Below are positions 40,234-49,934 of a stretch of 64,000 bases of DNA, piece by piece. The DNA is taken from NCBI GenBank assembly GCA_905478665.1, contig CAJQJL010000008.1, positions 1 to 64,000 on the forward strand. The letters are read 5' to 3'. Each line of letters begins with the position of its first letter. The stretch's first letter is position 1. The stretch comes from an uncultured Flavobacteriales bacterium (GTDB lineage: Bacteria; Bacteroidota; Bacteroidia; Flavobacteriales_D; Crocinitomicaceae). The position numbers were made by a program, and so were the translations under genes. The notes beneath the pieces were generated by a model. The model was not told the DNA's origin. It did not search any database and saw only the letters and a list, made by a program, of their open reading frames with translations.

Positions 40234-40674
40234 CTAATTGACTTTCCATTCTACCAAGGTTTTAAGCGATGAATTCATTGCTTCAAATCCAGTTTTGGTG
40301 TCCTCCCCTATCATCTTTAGAATCACTCCCGTTAACATTCCAGTAAACTGCTCTCCATGAGTAAAGCGCGTTTTTGAAGCCCCTATCTTCTCTAAGATGA
40401 AATAATGCTCACCATCAAAGAGTCCCTTAACGAACAACTTCCCTTTCCACCTGAACTCTTTATTCGTTTCATTTACCAGAACAATTGGGGCAAATTCCAT
40501 AGGTTTCTTTCCCTCGTTTTGAATGGTTGCGGACAATTTTTCGCCCGGACGCGTTGACCCCGAAATTTGTTTGATAAACGGATTCCAATTTGGATAGGCT
40601 TTGTGATCCATTAAGACATTCCATACATCTTCTACTGATGCATTGATTTCGATTACTGTTTCTAATTTTCGCAT
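40234..40674 (-). CDS. SRPBCC (START-like) domain protein
   Basis: VIEINASVEDVWNVLMDHKAYPNWNPFIKQISG. Confidence 0.88.
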   Translation of the reverse strand: MRKLETVIEINASVEDVWNVLMDHKAYPNWNPFIKQISGSTRPGEKLSATIQNEGKKPMEFAPIVLVNETNKEFRWKGKLFVKGLFDGEHYFILEKIGASKTRFTHGEQFTGMLTGVILKMIGEDTKTGFEAMNSSLKTLVEWKVN

Positions 40675-40719
40675 GCTAAATTGATTTTTTATTAATTCTT
40701 ACTAATTCAGTGTTATTGA

Positions 40720-41274
40720 TTAAAATGACCATCCAAGGTGAACAGTTGGAAAAATGGAGATTGGTTTTCGCGTATATGTTTTTCCTCCAACTTCGATGTC
40801 TTTTGATTTGGTAAAAGCACTTACTCCCAACCAAGGCGTAACATAAAGTCCATTAAATGCTTTGCTTTTCTTGAAAAGATCAAATTTGTACCCTCCCCGA
40901 ACTCCAAGACTCAACTGGTCTTCTTTGTACGTTTCACTGAACTCATCCTCGTACGTTAAGAACAAATAATCAAATGTTGGCCCGACGAAGAATCCTTGAT
41001 TTGCATTGTGCTTTCCAAAAAAGTAATCCCATTTCAATGAAATTGATTTAAAGCTTTCCGACAAGTTCTCATGATTTCGCAATGCTTCAGGCATTGAAAG
41101 TTGAGCATAACCCAATTGAAATCTTTCATTCTTCCATGTGAAAGCGGCATGACCAGATGCTCCACCCAGGACATAAGCGATTGGATCGATTTCAAGTTCG
41201 AAGTGCTTCTCTGCTTGCGCATTTACGTTTACTGATGCTATTGCGATGATTGCTGTAACTAGTACCTTTTTCAT
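40720..41274 (-). CDS. Predicted outer-membrane beta-barrel protein
   Basis: Signal peptide, alternating strands, C-terminal aromatic (VHLGWSF). Confidence 0.6.
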   Translation of the reverse strand: MKKVLVTAIIAIASVNVNAQAEKHFELEIDPIAYVLGGASGHAAFTWKNERFQLGYAQLSMPEALRNHENLSESFKSISLKWDYFFGKHNANQGFFVGPTFDYLFLTYEDEFSETYKEDQLSLGVRGGYKFDLFKKSKAFNGLYVTPWLGVSAFTKSKDIEVGGKTYTRKPISIFPTVHLGWSF

Positions 41275-41350
41275 AATTATTTGTTTTTATTGATTCATTA
41301 AATTGATACTACAAATGTCCAGAAATCATCTCCCCAAGAATTTGCATTAA

Positions 41351-41379
41351 GCGCCAATAGCTAGACATTTTGCGCCAAT
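41351..41379. promoter_or_regulatory. Direct repeat GCGCCAAT x2, 21 bp period
   Basis: GCGCCAATagctagacattttGCGCCAAT between divergent beta-barrel gene and AraC regulator. Confidence 0.55.
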
Positions 41380-41401
41380 CATATTATCTATATATTTGAG
41401 A

Positions 41402-42418
41402 ATGTCTTTTAACGGAAGGTTTTTATTGAACATGGCTCACCAGGCCACCAAGCAAGGCGGAGATTTGGATCAGATTCTTACCATCACGGGTAAATCTGCC
41501 GATGAACTCCATGAAGAAACCTGCGTGGTTGATGATATGACCTACAATAAAGTTGTAGAGTTAACAGTTGAAATTTCTGAAGACAATTTTTTCGGATTGC
41601 ATTCTGGTGAAAATCTCAACCTAGCAGCGGCAGGAATTATTGTTCAGCTTGCTCAAACAAGCGAAACGGTTAAACAAGCAATCGAGCTCTGCTGTCAATA
41701 TGCCAATTTAGGATGCAGCGCACTGCCATTGACCTTAATCGAGGCGAATAAGCAGTATAAAGTGATTCTGACACCAAATGAATTGTGGAAAAACCAATCA
41801 ACGGTCTCTTTTCAACATACCACTGAAGGGGTTATTGCTTTTACAATTAAGGAGTTCAGTTCGCTAACTCGAATGAGGCAGAATCCTATTGCTGTTCACT
41901 TAACATGGCCAAAAGCAAAAGATAAAGACATTGCTGAATACGAACGGGTCTTTGGATGCCCTGTGCATTTTAGCCAAGATGAAATTGCCATTGTTCTAAA
42001 AAAGGAACATGTGGAAGAGAAAGTAATAACAGCCAATTACAATTTACTGAGTGTTCTAATTTCACATGCTACGGAGAAGTCGGCTAGTTTAACGAAGACG
42101 CTTGGATTTGTTTCCTTGGTCAAACAATCCATGCTCAAATTGATTAAACCTGAGTTTCCGACAATCGATCAAGTAGCGAGTCACCTGAATATAAGCGCAC
42201 GAACATTGCAACGGAAATTAAAGGATGAAGGAAACACTTATAAAGAGCTCATTGATGAATTGAAATTGGACTTCGCGATCAGCTATTTGAATCAACCAGA
42301 ATTGCATATTTCTGAAATCGCCTATTTACTGAGTTATGCCGATGCGAGTGCATTCAATCGTTCCTTTAAACGATGGACGGGCAAAACGCCTGGGGAATAT
42401 CGGTTGAATTATGAGTGA
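41402..42418 (+). CDS. AraC family transcriptional regulator
   Basis: C-terminal PTIDQVASHLNISARTLQRKLKDEG ... FNRSFKRWTGKTPGEYR. Confidence 0.92.
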   Translation: MSFNGRFLLNMAHQATKQGGDLDQILTITGKSADELHEETCVVDDMTYNKVVELTVEISEDNFFGLHSGENLNLAAAGIIVQLAQTSETVKQAIELCCQYANLGCSALPLTLIEANKQYKVILTPNELWKNQSTVSFQHTTEGVIAFTIKEFSSLTRMRQNPIAVHLTWPKAKDKDIAEYERVFGCPVHFSQDEIAIVLKKEHVEEKVITANYNLLSVLISHATEKSASLTKTLGFVSLVKQSMLKLIKPEFPTIDQVASHLNISARTLQRKLKDEGNTYKELIDELKLDFAISYLNQPELHISEIAYLLSYADASAFNRSFKRWTGKTPGEYRLNYE

Positions 42419-42443
42419 GGAATGATGAATAAAAAAGGTACTT

Positions 42444-42992
42444 TTAGATGCTATTCGGCGAATCCAAAATACTTGATTTAACCAAAACCAACGTTTCCGC
42501 TAATTTTTCCAAATGCTCAACACTTCGATATCCATGAGATGGAGTAATGATAATGATATTGGGCGTTTTTTTAGGAATATTAATACAGACATATTCTCCG
42601 TCAATTTTCTTTAAAAATGTTGAGTTTTGCTTCAACTTAGAAATTAACTCTCTGGATCCGGTAAATTTATACTGTTGGTGAATCGCTTCCGCAAGCGTGT
42701 TACGTTTACTTAAGAACCATCTTCTAAATTTTATACTCCAATAAGACCTAGGGAACATTAAGATCTCAGTATCAAATGAATTCTCATGAATCAATTTCAT
42801 CCTGAACAATTCAGCAACGGGATTTGCACCGCCTACTTCATTAATAAAAACGGTGAGCTTATTTCCTTTATACAACACCCTGCCCCTTTTCTCTTGTGAA
42901 GTAAACTTCCCAATTGGAGAATGTGCAGAACTCTCCTGCTCCTCGTGGTATACGCCACCGTACTTTTCAATAAATGTTTGGATGATCTCCAT
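42444..42992 (-). CDS. Hypothetical protein
   Basis: Intact 182 aa ORF, no recognised family. Confidence 0.55.
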   Translation of the reverse strand: MEIIQTFIEKYGGVYHEEQESSAHSPIGKFTSQEKRGRVLYKGNKLTVFINEVGGANPVAELFRMKLIHENSFDTEILMFPRSYWSIKFRRWFLSKRNTLAEAIHQQYKFTGSRELISKLKQNSTFLKKIDGEYVCINIPKKTPNIIIITPSHGYRSVEHLEKLAETLVLVKSSILDSPNSI

Positions 42993-43058
42993 TCAAGCTC
43001 TTAATTGATGATTGAGTAGTTCAATGCCCCTAACCATTCTTCGCTTTTTCAAGGATTC

Positions 43059-43454
43059 TTATTGATTTGCACCTTCTACAATTGATATTTTTAGTTGCGC
43101 GCTTCCACAGTTTTCGGAAGTGGCGTAAACCGTATAAACATATTTATCGCAATCTGTTATTGTCATTCGCATTGTGTCTCCTTTCTCAAGGCATCCAGGA
43201 GAATTAATTGCTTTTACAAAAGTCAAAATATACTCATTATCACTAATCCACTTGATCTTGTTAATCAACTTAGCGTTGCCATTATCAATAAGTTCAATTT
43301 GTTTCTTTTTCGTTCGAATAACCGTGACAATACCATCGGGCGCCGTGTATTCGAATTTTCCAGTCTTGATATTCTTCAAACATTCCGTAGACTGTGAATG
43401 CCCATTAAAACAAAGGAGTAAAGAAAAAAAGTAGAGTGCAGTTAATGTTTTCAT
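43059..43454 (-). CDS. Hypothetical secreted protein
   Basis: Signal peptide; 131 aa. Confidence 0.6.
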   Translation of the reverse strand: MKTLTALYFFSLLLCFNGHSQSTECLKNIKTGKFEYTAPDGIVTVIRTKKKQIELIDNGNAKLINKIKWISDNEYILTFVKAINSPGCLEKGDTMRMTITDCDKYVYTVYATSENCGSAQLKISIVEGANQ

Positions 43455-43606
43455 GGTTGGTGTTTACCGTAATGTACTTAAATTATTGCTGGCGCATGTT
43501 CATTTCTGCTGTATGAATCGCTTTTCCTTTTATTAATGAACTTTAGTTGTGGATCTCATCTTTCAGCGATTGTTATACGCATCGATACTACTCACAGTCC
43601 AAAGCT

Positions 43607-44485
43607 CTAATCGAGGTAATCATTTACATTTACTAATTGATATTCTGGAGAAGCTTCAAAAAATACATTTAACAAATTCATGTGATCAGAACCAAAAATC
43701 ACTAAAACTCTGTCTTCAGGTGTAGCATTAATGCGCTGGATATTTCTAAGAATTCTCAAATTTCGATTAAACCACCAACCAGAGGTGAAATCTGCTCCAA
43801 ACTGTTCGTTTTCTGGCGTTTCATATTTAAACGTGCCTATAAGATAATACCCCAAAGATTTAGTTACGTTATCCTTGTCGTTAATTCGTTTTAGCTCAGC
43901 TAAAATCCCTTGAGTTTTAAATAGCTCATTTTCATTTCTAAACGGATCTAAAAGACTGTCTGGATGGTTGTAGAAAAAATCCATGAACTTTTGTTTTGCA
44001 ATAGAATCAGTACCTTCAAATAATTGCGTCACGTCCTCATAGTCAGCACCCCATGCATCCGCACAATGCAATTGTTTTAACCCCAATCGTTTTGCTAATC
44101 TAAATCCAATTTGTTGTTCTTCACCTCTAGCTAATTCATGCTTTCCATCCAAATAAGCTGTATAAAGTGAATCATATTTCTCTTGAAACTCAGGCCTGCT
44201 CTCAATAACAATAACGGTCGGTTTGAATTTTTCCAATTTATCAACTATTGATTCGATTTCTTTCTGATATTTTGGCTCTAGTACATCAATTTGATCTTCA
44301 CTCTCTGTTTTTTCTATATCCAAATTAGGGAAGTTAAAATGAAATGAACCAAGTGTAAGTACCTGAATTTGCTCTGAATTACTTTCGTTTTCTTCATTGG
44401 GCAAATTGTATTGATCCACTTCTTTTTCATTCTCACATGAATTAAAAATGCTTATTAATAGTACTAGTGCAATTATCCTTTTCAT
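43607..44485 (-). CDS. DUF5694-like lipoprotein (TraB/GumN-like)
   Basis: Lipobox ISIFNSC; IQVLTLGSFHFNFPN, VIVIESRPEFQ, VLVIFGSDHMNLLNVF. Confidence 0.7.
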   Translation of the reverse strand: MKRIIALVLLISIFNSCENEKEVDQYNLPNEENESNSEQIQVLTLGSFHFNFPNLDIEKTESEDQIDVLEPKYQKEIESIVDKLEKFKPTVIVIESRPEFQEKYDSLYTAYLDGKHELARGEEQQIGFRLAKRLGLKQLHCADAWGADYEDVTQLFEGTDSIAKQKFMDFFYNHPDSLLDPFRNENELFKTQGILAELKRINDKDNVTKSLGYYLIGTFKYETPENEQFGADFTSGWWFNRNLRILRNIQRINATPEDRVLVIFGSDHMNLLNVFFEASPEYQLVNVNDYLD

Positions 44486-44952
44486 AATATCTTTTATTAA
44501 AAATTAATTTATTCTGTGTTTGTTACGATTTGATTTTTTTGCCAGTGGCCAAGGCTGAACCAACATGCGAAATGTCATCTCCAATTAGTTATTCAAACAA
44601 TGGATAGGACTCCATGAAACGGTTTCGATTGTATAAAGTTGATGTGCGTTTTTTTCTGATGTCATCTTTTTCGGAATTTTGGTAAACAAACACTTTTCCG
44701 TAAGACAACGATTCAATCTAAAAGTTACAATGTTCAATATTCAGAAGAACGGCTATGAATAGGCCATGTTCGGATCGCTATTTATTCCATTTTTCTTATC
44801 TGCAACCAATTTTTGCTTCACCTATTGAGCATTGAGTTTTTCCGATGGTTCGCTGCCAAATACAATTTTACTCCGTTCGGATTTTCGGCGCCAATGACTT
44901 ATATCATTGATATAAAAACATGATCAGCGTATTTTTAGGTAAAGTAATCTTT

Positions 44953-47292
44953 ATGAAAATTCGGTTTTTTGTTAGTAGTCTATTTATTTGTGGTTCGTTC
45001 ATCGGGCATTCTCAGGTCGTTTCGTATGAGCATAATAAGTCTTCCGTTCAACGCGTTGTTGTTTCTCAACCAGCAACTGTTATTGGTGACACACTAGAAC
45101 GAACCAATATTGCCAGTGAGTCGAAGAAAGAGCCAACAGTTTTGCCTGATCCAAATAGCCTCCCTGTTCCTCCTGCAAATAAAACTGTACTGGAAAACGA
45201 AAGAACGATGGATCTTCCAGATACAACTTCCAATTTCTCTCCAGCTCCATCAGCATCTTTTCAGGCATTGGGAGACAACAATGCACAGATTCCTCCAGAC
45301 ACACACGGCGCTGCAAGTGCCAATTACCTAATGACGACCTTAAATACTGAAATAAGGATTCAAAATAAAACGGGCACTGTACTTTCTACCCAATCACTGA
45401 GCAGCTTTTGGTCGAATTTCAGCTTTTCAACAATATTTGACCCCCGCGTTCATTACGATTCTTATTCGAACCGTTGGGTTACTGTCGTTTGCATTGACAA
45501 GAACTCTGCGAACTCGGCAATCTTAGTTGCAGTTTCGACCACTTCAAATCCTACGGGGACGTGGATGCAATGGAAAATTGATGCAGATGCTTCAAACTTG
45601 AATTGGGTTGACTACCCTACTGTTGGAATTAATAATCGATGGATTGTTGTTTCAACAAACATGTTTTCTAACTCCGTAAATGCTTGGGCAGGACCACAGA
45701 TTTTTGTGTTGGACAAACTCAACTTTTACAGCAATGGAGTTGGGAACTATTCATCCATTTACCCAGGCACGAATGTCGGAAACACTTTCGCTCCCGCGGC
45801 AACCTATGACAATTCAATTTCGACGATGTTTCTCGTTCAAAATTACAATGGAAACTCCAGTGGTTTAGGCTATCTTGGTTTGTCGAAAATTAATGGATCA
45901 ACGAGTGCTCCTTCGCTTAATTTACTCTATTCATATCCCTCAACATCAAGTACGTGGAATTGGAGTGCTGGAGCAGCAGATTTTGCGCCACAATTGGGCT
46001 CTGTGCAGAAATTCCAAAATAACGATGCAAAAATGCAAAATGTGGTCTATCGAAACGGGAGTCTTTGGTGTACACATCACATATTCTTGCCTACAACTGG
46101 GACTACGCATACAGCCGTGCAATGGTGGCAACTTGACACGCTGGGATCAATAACGCAGCGCGGTCGAATTGAAGATGTTAGTGGAACGAATTATTATGCT
46201 TTTCCTTCCATTGCTGTTAACGCCAACAATAATGTACTGATTGGCTATAGTAGTTTTTCTTCTTCGCAGTATGCGAGTGGTGAATATTCCTATCGATCTG
46301 CCAATGATCCACTGAACACCATGCAATCTTCCTATCAATACATTGCTGGTCAGGCTCCCTATTACAAAACACACACAGGATCGACCAACAGATGGGGCGA
46401 TTATTCAGCGACTGTAGTTGATCCAAGCAATGATATTGACTTCTGGACAATCCAAGAATATGCAGCTCAACCCGTGTCTAATATTGACCGCTGGGGAACC
46501 TATTGGGCGAATGTGCAATGCCCTGTCCCGTCGGCACCTACGCAAGTTACCTGGTCAATGCCACATTGTGAAGGTTCTGTAGCGACCTATACGGCGGCAA
46601 CTGTTCCTTCAGCAACAAGTTATACATGGACAATTCAAAATAGCCCACCTGGATGGTCTGGGGGAACAAGTACAACGAACGTAGCGAATTTTACGGCTGG
46701 ATCTTTCCCTGCTTACATTGACGTCACTGCAAATAACAGTTGTGGATCAAGCACGCCTTACGGATTTTGGAGTAATCCAGTTCCACTGCCTTTATCGACA
46801 TTTACAGCAGTTCCAACAACGACATCGATTGGTGTGCCAATAACTATTACCGCAGACGAGACAAACGCTAGTGTGAATTTTAATTGGAATTTTGACAGCG
46901 GAAATGCAGTGCCGGGAATTGGGCAAGGACCGCATAACGTCGATTGGTCGACATCAGGACAAAAAAATGTGTCATTGCTTACCTCGTTCAATGGTTGTAA
47001 TGCCGTTCAAACAACGCAGATGATAACTGTTAATCCTTTTATTGGACTGGATGAACACGCTCCATTCAATTTTCAAGCCTACCCAAATCCATTTAGTGAG
47101 TCCTTAACAGTTGTTTTTAATGATGACGCCTTCAGTCTAAAGCTGTATGATCTGATGGGCAAAGAAGTGCTCACTGAAAATCATCCAACATCACCACTAG
47201 AAATCGACACACGTCTCTTGGCGCAAGGGCAATATTTATTGCAGTTAACAGGGAGAAATTCTGTGATGGTTGTGAGGGTTGTTAAGGAGTGA
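44953..47292 (+). CDS. Large secreted protein with T9SS type A sorting domain
   Basis: Signal peptide; PKD-like segments; C-terminal FQAYPNPFSESLTVVFNDDAFSLKLYDLMGKEVL...LAQGQYLLQLTG. Confidence 0.85.
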   Translation: MKIRFFVSSLFICGSFIGHSQVVSYEHNKSSVQRVVVSQPATVIGDTLERTNIASESKKEPTVLPDPNSLPVPPANKTVLENERTMDLPDTTSNFSPAPSASFQALGDNNAQIPPDTHGAASANYLMTTLNTEIRIQNKTGTVLSTQSLSSFWSNFSFSTIFDPRVHYDSYSNRWVTVVCIDKNSANSAILVAVSTTSNPTGTWMQWKIDADASNLNWVDYPTVGINNRWIVVSTNMFSNSVNAWAGPQIFVLDKLNFYSNGVGNYSSIYPGTNVGNTFAPAATYDNSISTMFLVQNYNGNSSGLGYLGLSKINGSTSAPSLNLLYSYPSTSSTWNWSAGAADFAPQLGSVQKFQNNDAKMQNVVYRNGSLWCTHHIFLPTTGTTHTAVQWWQLDTLGSITQRGRIEDVSGTNYYAFPSIAVNANNNVLIGYSSFSSSQYASGEYSYRSANDPLNTMQSSYQYIAGQAPYYKTHTGSTNRWGDYSATVVDPSNDIDFWTIQEYAAQPVSNIDRWGTYWANVQCPVPSAPTQVTWSMPHCEGSVATYTAATVPSATSYTWTIQNSPPGWSGGTSTTNVANFTAGSFPAYIDVTANNSCGSSTPYGFWSNPVPLPLSTFTAVPTTTSIGVPITITADETNASVNFNWNFDSGNAVPGIGQGPHNVDWSTSGQKNVSLLTSFNGCNAVQTTQMITVNPFIGLDEHAPFNFQAYPNPFSESLTVVFNDDAFSLKLYDLMGKEVLTENHPTSPLEIDTRLLAQGQYLLQLTGRNSVMVVRVVKE

Positions 47293-47344
47293 ATGGGGGA
47301 ATTAATTTGTGTGGGGCAGGGTTTCGTTGGGGGGATGGTTGTAG

Positions 47345-47399
47345 CTGTAACGGTTCATTCTATTCGGTCGTTTTAATGCCGCTTATACATTTGTTAGCA
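47345..47399 (-). repeat. Candidate short attC-like site ending cassette 3
   Basis: TGCTAAC 4 bp after the TAG of 47403-47966, complementary to that cassette's 5' GTTAGCA; weak internal stem CGGCATT/AATG-aa-CCG; other end GTTACAG uncertain. Confidence 0.4.
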
Positions 47400-47402
47400 T
47401 TT

Positions 47403-47966
47403 CTACTTAATTTTTGCGTATTTCCTCCAAGTGTATTCGGTGTTTCCTGCTGCCATTATCAAAATCATGCCGGCTCTGCACTCGCCTTTTGTAACAACAA
47501 CTTCTGTTTCTGTAAAACTTAAAACAGTAATTCGTGCATAGTAGTTGAACCAAATACAGGGTATTCCTATGGGTCTAACCAGTCGTGACATGACGAACGA
47601 ACTATCTTTCCATTTACCACTGATATTGCGGGTGTATACTAGGCTATCTCCATCATAAGCTTCTACCAATATTTTTTTATCCAATCTCGTTAAATTAACT
47701 TTTAGATTTGACCAGATGTCGATAGTCTTCTTAGATAAGGGGCGGTGAGTAATTTGCTGTAACAAGGAATTATAAAATGTTGAATCAGTTGAATTATTTA
47801 GGTATTCACCACTTGTAAAATAGTGCGGTACATGAGCAGGTATGGTTTTTATTGTTTGCCGAGATGAAACACAACTCGAAATTAAAGAAAGCAATAATAG
47901 CAGGATGATTATGTGTTTGTAACTCTTCATTCTGACCAACGTTTTTTTCAAATGTTTAATTGTCAA
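47403..47966 (-). CDS. Hypothetical lipoprotein (cassette 3 cargo)
   Basis: Signal with LISSCVSS lipobox; 187 aa. Confidence 0.6.
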   Translation of the reverse strand: MTIKHLKKTLVRMKSYKHIIILLLLLSLISSCVSSRQTIKTIPAHVPHYFTSGEYLNNSTDSTFYNSLLQQITHRPLSKKTIDIWSNLKVNLTRLDKKILVEAYDGDSLVYTRNISGKWKDSSFVMSRLVRPIGIPCIWFNYYARITVLSFTETEVVVTKGECRAGMILIMAAGNTEYTWRKYAKIK

Positions 47967-47979
47967 TGTTTTACAATTT

Positions 47980-48078
47980 AGTAATTCTCTCGAAAATCAA
48001 CTTCCTTAAAGTTAGCCCTTGGAAGTCAGTTTCACTTCGTGGCTGCTGCGCGGTCTCTCGGAGACAGGGAGAATTACT
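47980..48078. repeat. 99-bp imperfect inverted-repeat leader at the start of cassette 3
   Basis: AGTAATTCTCTC / GGGAGAATTACT arms (11/12), nested AACTTCC/GGAAGT; abuts the attC core GCTAAC at 48079. Confidence 0.45.
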
Positions 48079-48277
48079 GCTAACGCTTAATCTATGTTTT
48101 TGTAGGGCGATTTAAAAGTACAATTTTTCGTTTACCTAATTAGCCAAAACTTTGGCTTTGGGGTTTAACTTTTTCTGCTGATAAATGCCAAAACAAAGTT
48201 TTGGCGGTGTTTATTAATTGCTGCTTTGTTTCAATTTACTATCAACTGCCCTATAAAATATAGATGTTGTTGTGCAT
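48079..48277 (-). repeat. Large attC-like recombination site A (~199 bp)
   Basis: Cores GCTAAC...GTTGTGCAT; arms ATCTAT..TTT..TAGGGC / GCCCTA..AAA..ATAGAT; internal GCCAAA..TTTGGCGGTGTT. Confidence 0.65.
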
Positions 48278-48279
48278 AG

Positions 48280-49347
48280 TTATTGATTAATTAGTTTCTT
48301 TAAATGACGATGTCTGTCAAATCTATTAGCTTTTTGCCTTGTTCCTTCTTTAACTAATGACTTGTAATTATAAATATCAGATATTAATTCCGGATAATAC
48401 TGTACTAAAAGTTCCTCATTGTCATAGTTGTCTATGAAATTTCTGTAATTCGAAATTTGTTTATCAGTTAAACTTTCTTGGCTGTTTAAAAAGTCAAAAA
48501 CAACGGTGAAAAGTGTGTAAAAGTGAACTTGTCTTTTTAGTATTTTAATTCGCTCGTTATTTCCATCAATTATTGAATTGATTACATTTAAAATAACTAT
48601 AAATTTATCTTTATCACTTTCTCTGTTAGGGTAATCATCATTGTATAAATCGTATATCTGATTCAAATTCGAATTCCCTATATCTTCTTCAATTCCTTTT
48701 TTTAGAAAAACTAATAAAGTACTTACAAATGAGACATCTCTCATTCTTCTTCTATCAGCAATACCAAAAAGTTTGTTTTCTTCCCAAAAGTCAAGTTCTG
48801 CTAGTTCTGATGAAATTAGCATAAATTCTCCTTCGAATTCAGCATTTCTCAATTCTTGAGGATTTAATGTCATGTTATTACTATTCAGTCGAAGAAACAT
48901 ATTTACAATAGAAATCCTTTCTACTTGGCTTCTAACTAATCTCACAGAGAAAACATATGACCAAATTGCTTTTTTGTCATCAGGCTCTAAATCCTTAAAT
49001 AATCTATCTTGAATAGTAGATTTTTTAGGATTGTTTGGATCTAAACTTGCTGCTTTTAATTTATATGTGTTAGCAATATATTGGAATACAGCTCCACATC
49101 GTTGTTGTCCATCAATTATAGAATATTTAGTGTCTCCAGTATTTTCATCTGTTCCGGTATTCCATAGATATATTTCTGGAATAGGATAACCAATCAATAT
49201 TGATTCTATTAATTGAATTTGGTTTTTTTCAGTCCAAACATAATTTCTTTGGAATGAATTATCAACTTCTAATAATCCTTTTTGGCTTAAATCATAAAGC
49301 CATTTTGCCGTTTGGGGCTGAATATCTATTTGTTCAATTAATTTCAT
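48280..49347 (-). CDS. DUF262 domain-containing protein
   Basis: KYSIIDGQQRCGAVFQYI (DGQQR motif), N-terminal FQRNYVWTEKNQIQLIESILIGYPIPEIYLW; no obvious DUF1524 HNH. Confidence 0.85.
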   Translation of the reverse strand: MKLIEQIDIQPQTAKWLYDLSQKGLLEVDNSFQRNYVWTEKNQIQLIESILIGYPIPEIYLWNTGTDENTGDTKYSIIDGQQRCGAVFQYIANTYKLKAASLDPNNPKKSTIQDRLFKDLEPDDKKAIWSYVFSVRLVRSQVERISIVNMFLRLNSNNMTLNPQELRNAEFEGEFMLISSELAELDFWEENKLFGIADRRRMRDVSFVSTLLVFLKKGIEEDIGNSNLNQIYDLYNDDYPNRESDKDKFIVILNVINSIIDGNNERIKILKRQVHFYTLFTVVFDFLNSQESLTDKQISNYRNFIDNYDNEELLVQYYPELISDIYNYKSLVKEGTRQKANRFDRHRHLKKLINQ

Positions 49348-49924
49348 TGATAATATTTTTTAATTTTGTTATTCCTTTTAGATGATATTCTTCAACTGAT
49401 TCCCAGTCAGTATATATCCTGTAATTTATGTCGTGCTGTATATTAAATGTTAATTGAAGTTCAGCTTTAAACGAAAGCACTTTTTTTTGCCAATTTTCAA
49501 GGGTTTCATTCCCATAAGTTTTGTCATCATCTTTAATGCTTATAAAGCCGCTAAAAATATTTCCACATTTCTGTCCATATTTTTCTAGGTATTGACCTTG
49601 GGATACTTCTTTGTATGCAGACCATATATCATAAAAAAGCTTCCTTGAAACAATGATTAAATCAAAATCTGATTTATCGTGGAATTCTGCCAAATTCTTT
49701 GATGGAGAAAAGCTAAACCTTGTTTTAGCACTGCCGACAATTGATATGTTATTAAAAGGGATATTGAGTTTTTTAGAAATGAATTTTTTAAATGAATCAT
49801 AGTCAGAACTAAAATCATCTCCATTGTTTTTAAAATACCAGACTTCTTGTCCAAGTAGATATTCATAATAAATATCTAATTCAGATTTTGAGTTTATTTT
49901 ATGGATTAAATTTTCTTTGTTCAT
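49334..49924 (-). CDS. Nucleotidyltransferase-like protein
   Basis: ISIVGSAKTRFSF...FHDKSDFDLIIVS resembles GS..DxD NTase motif; overlaps DUF262 gene by 14 nt. Confidence 0.55.
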   Translation of the reverse strand: MNKENLIHKINSKSELDIYYEYLLGQEVWYFKNNGDDFSSDYDSFKKFISKKLNIPFNNISIVGSAKTRFSFSPSKNLAEFHDKSDFDLIIVSRKLFYDIWSAYKEVSQGQYLEKYGQKCGNIFSGFISIKDDDKTYGNETLENWQKKVLSFKAELQLTFNIQHDINYRIYTDWESVEEYHLKGITKLKNIINEIN

Positions 49925-49934
49925 TTTTAATTAT

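Noticed and set aside
44888-44895. Third GCGCCAAT as an AraC target upstream of the T9SS protein
   Set aside because: A single 8-mer is expected about once by chance in 64 kb on both strands; no second copy at 21-bp spacing.
48011-48084. A tiny gene-less cassette between GTTAGCC (48011) and the core at 48084
   Set aside because: GGGCTAAC on the minus strand matches only 6 bp of the cassette start, whereas TGCTAAC after 47403-47966 matches 7 bp and sits right after a stop codon.
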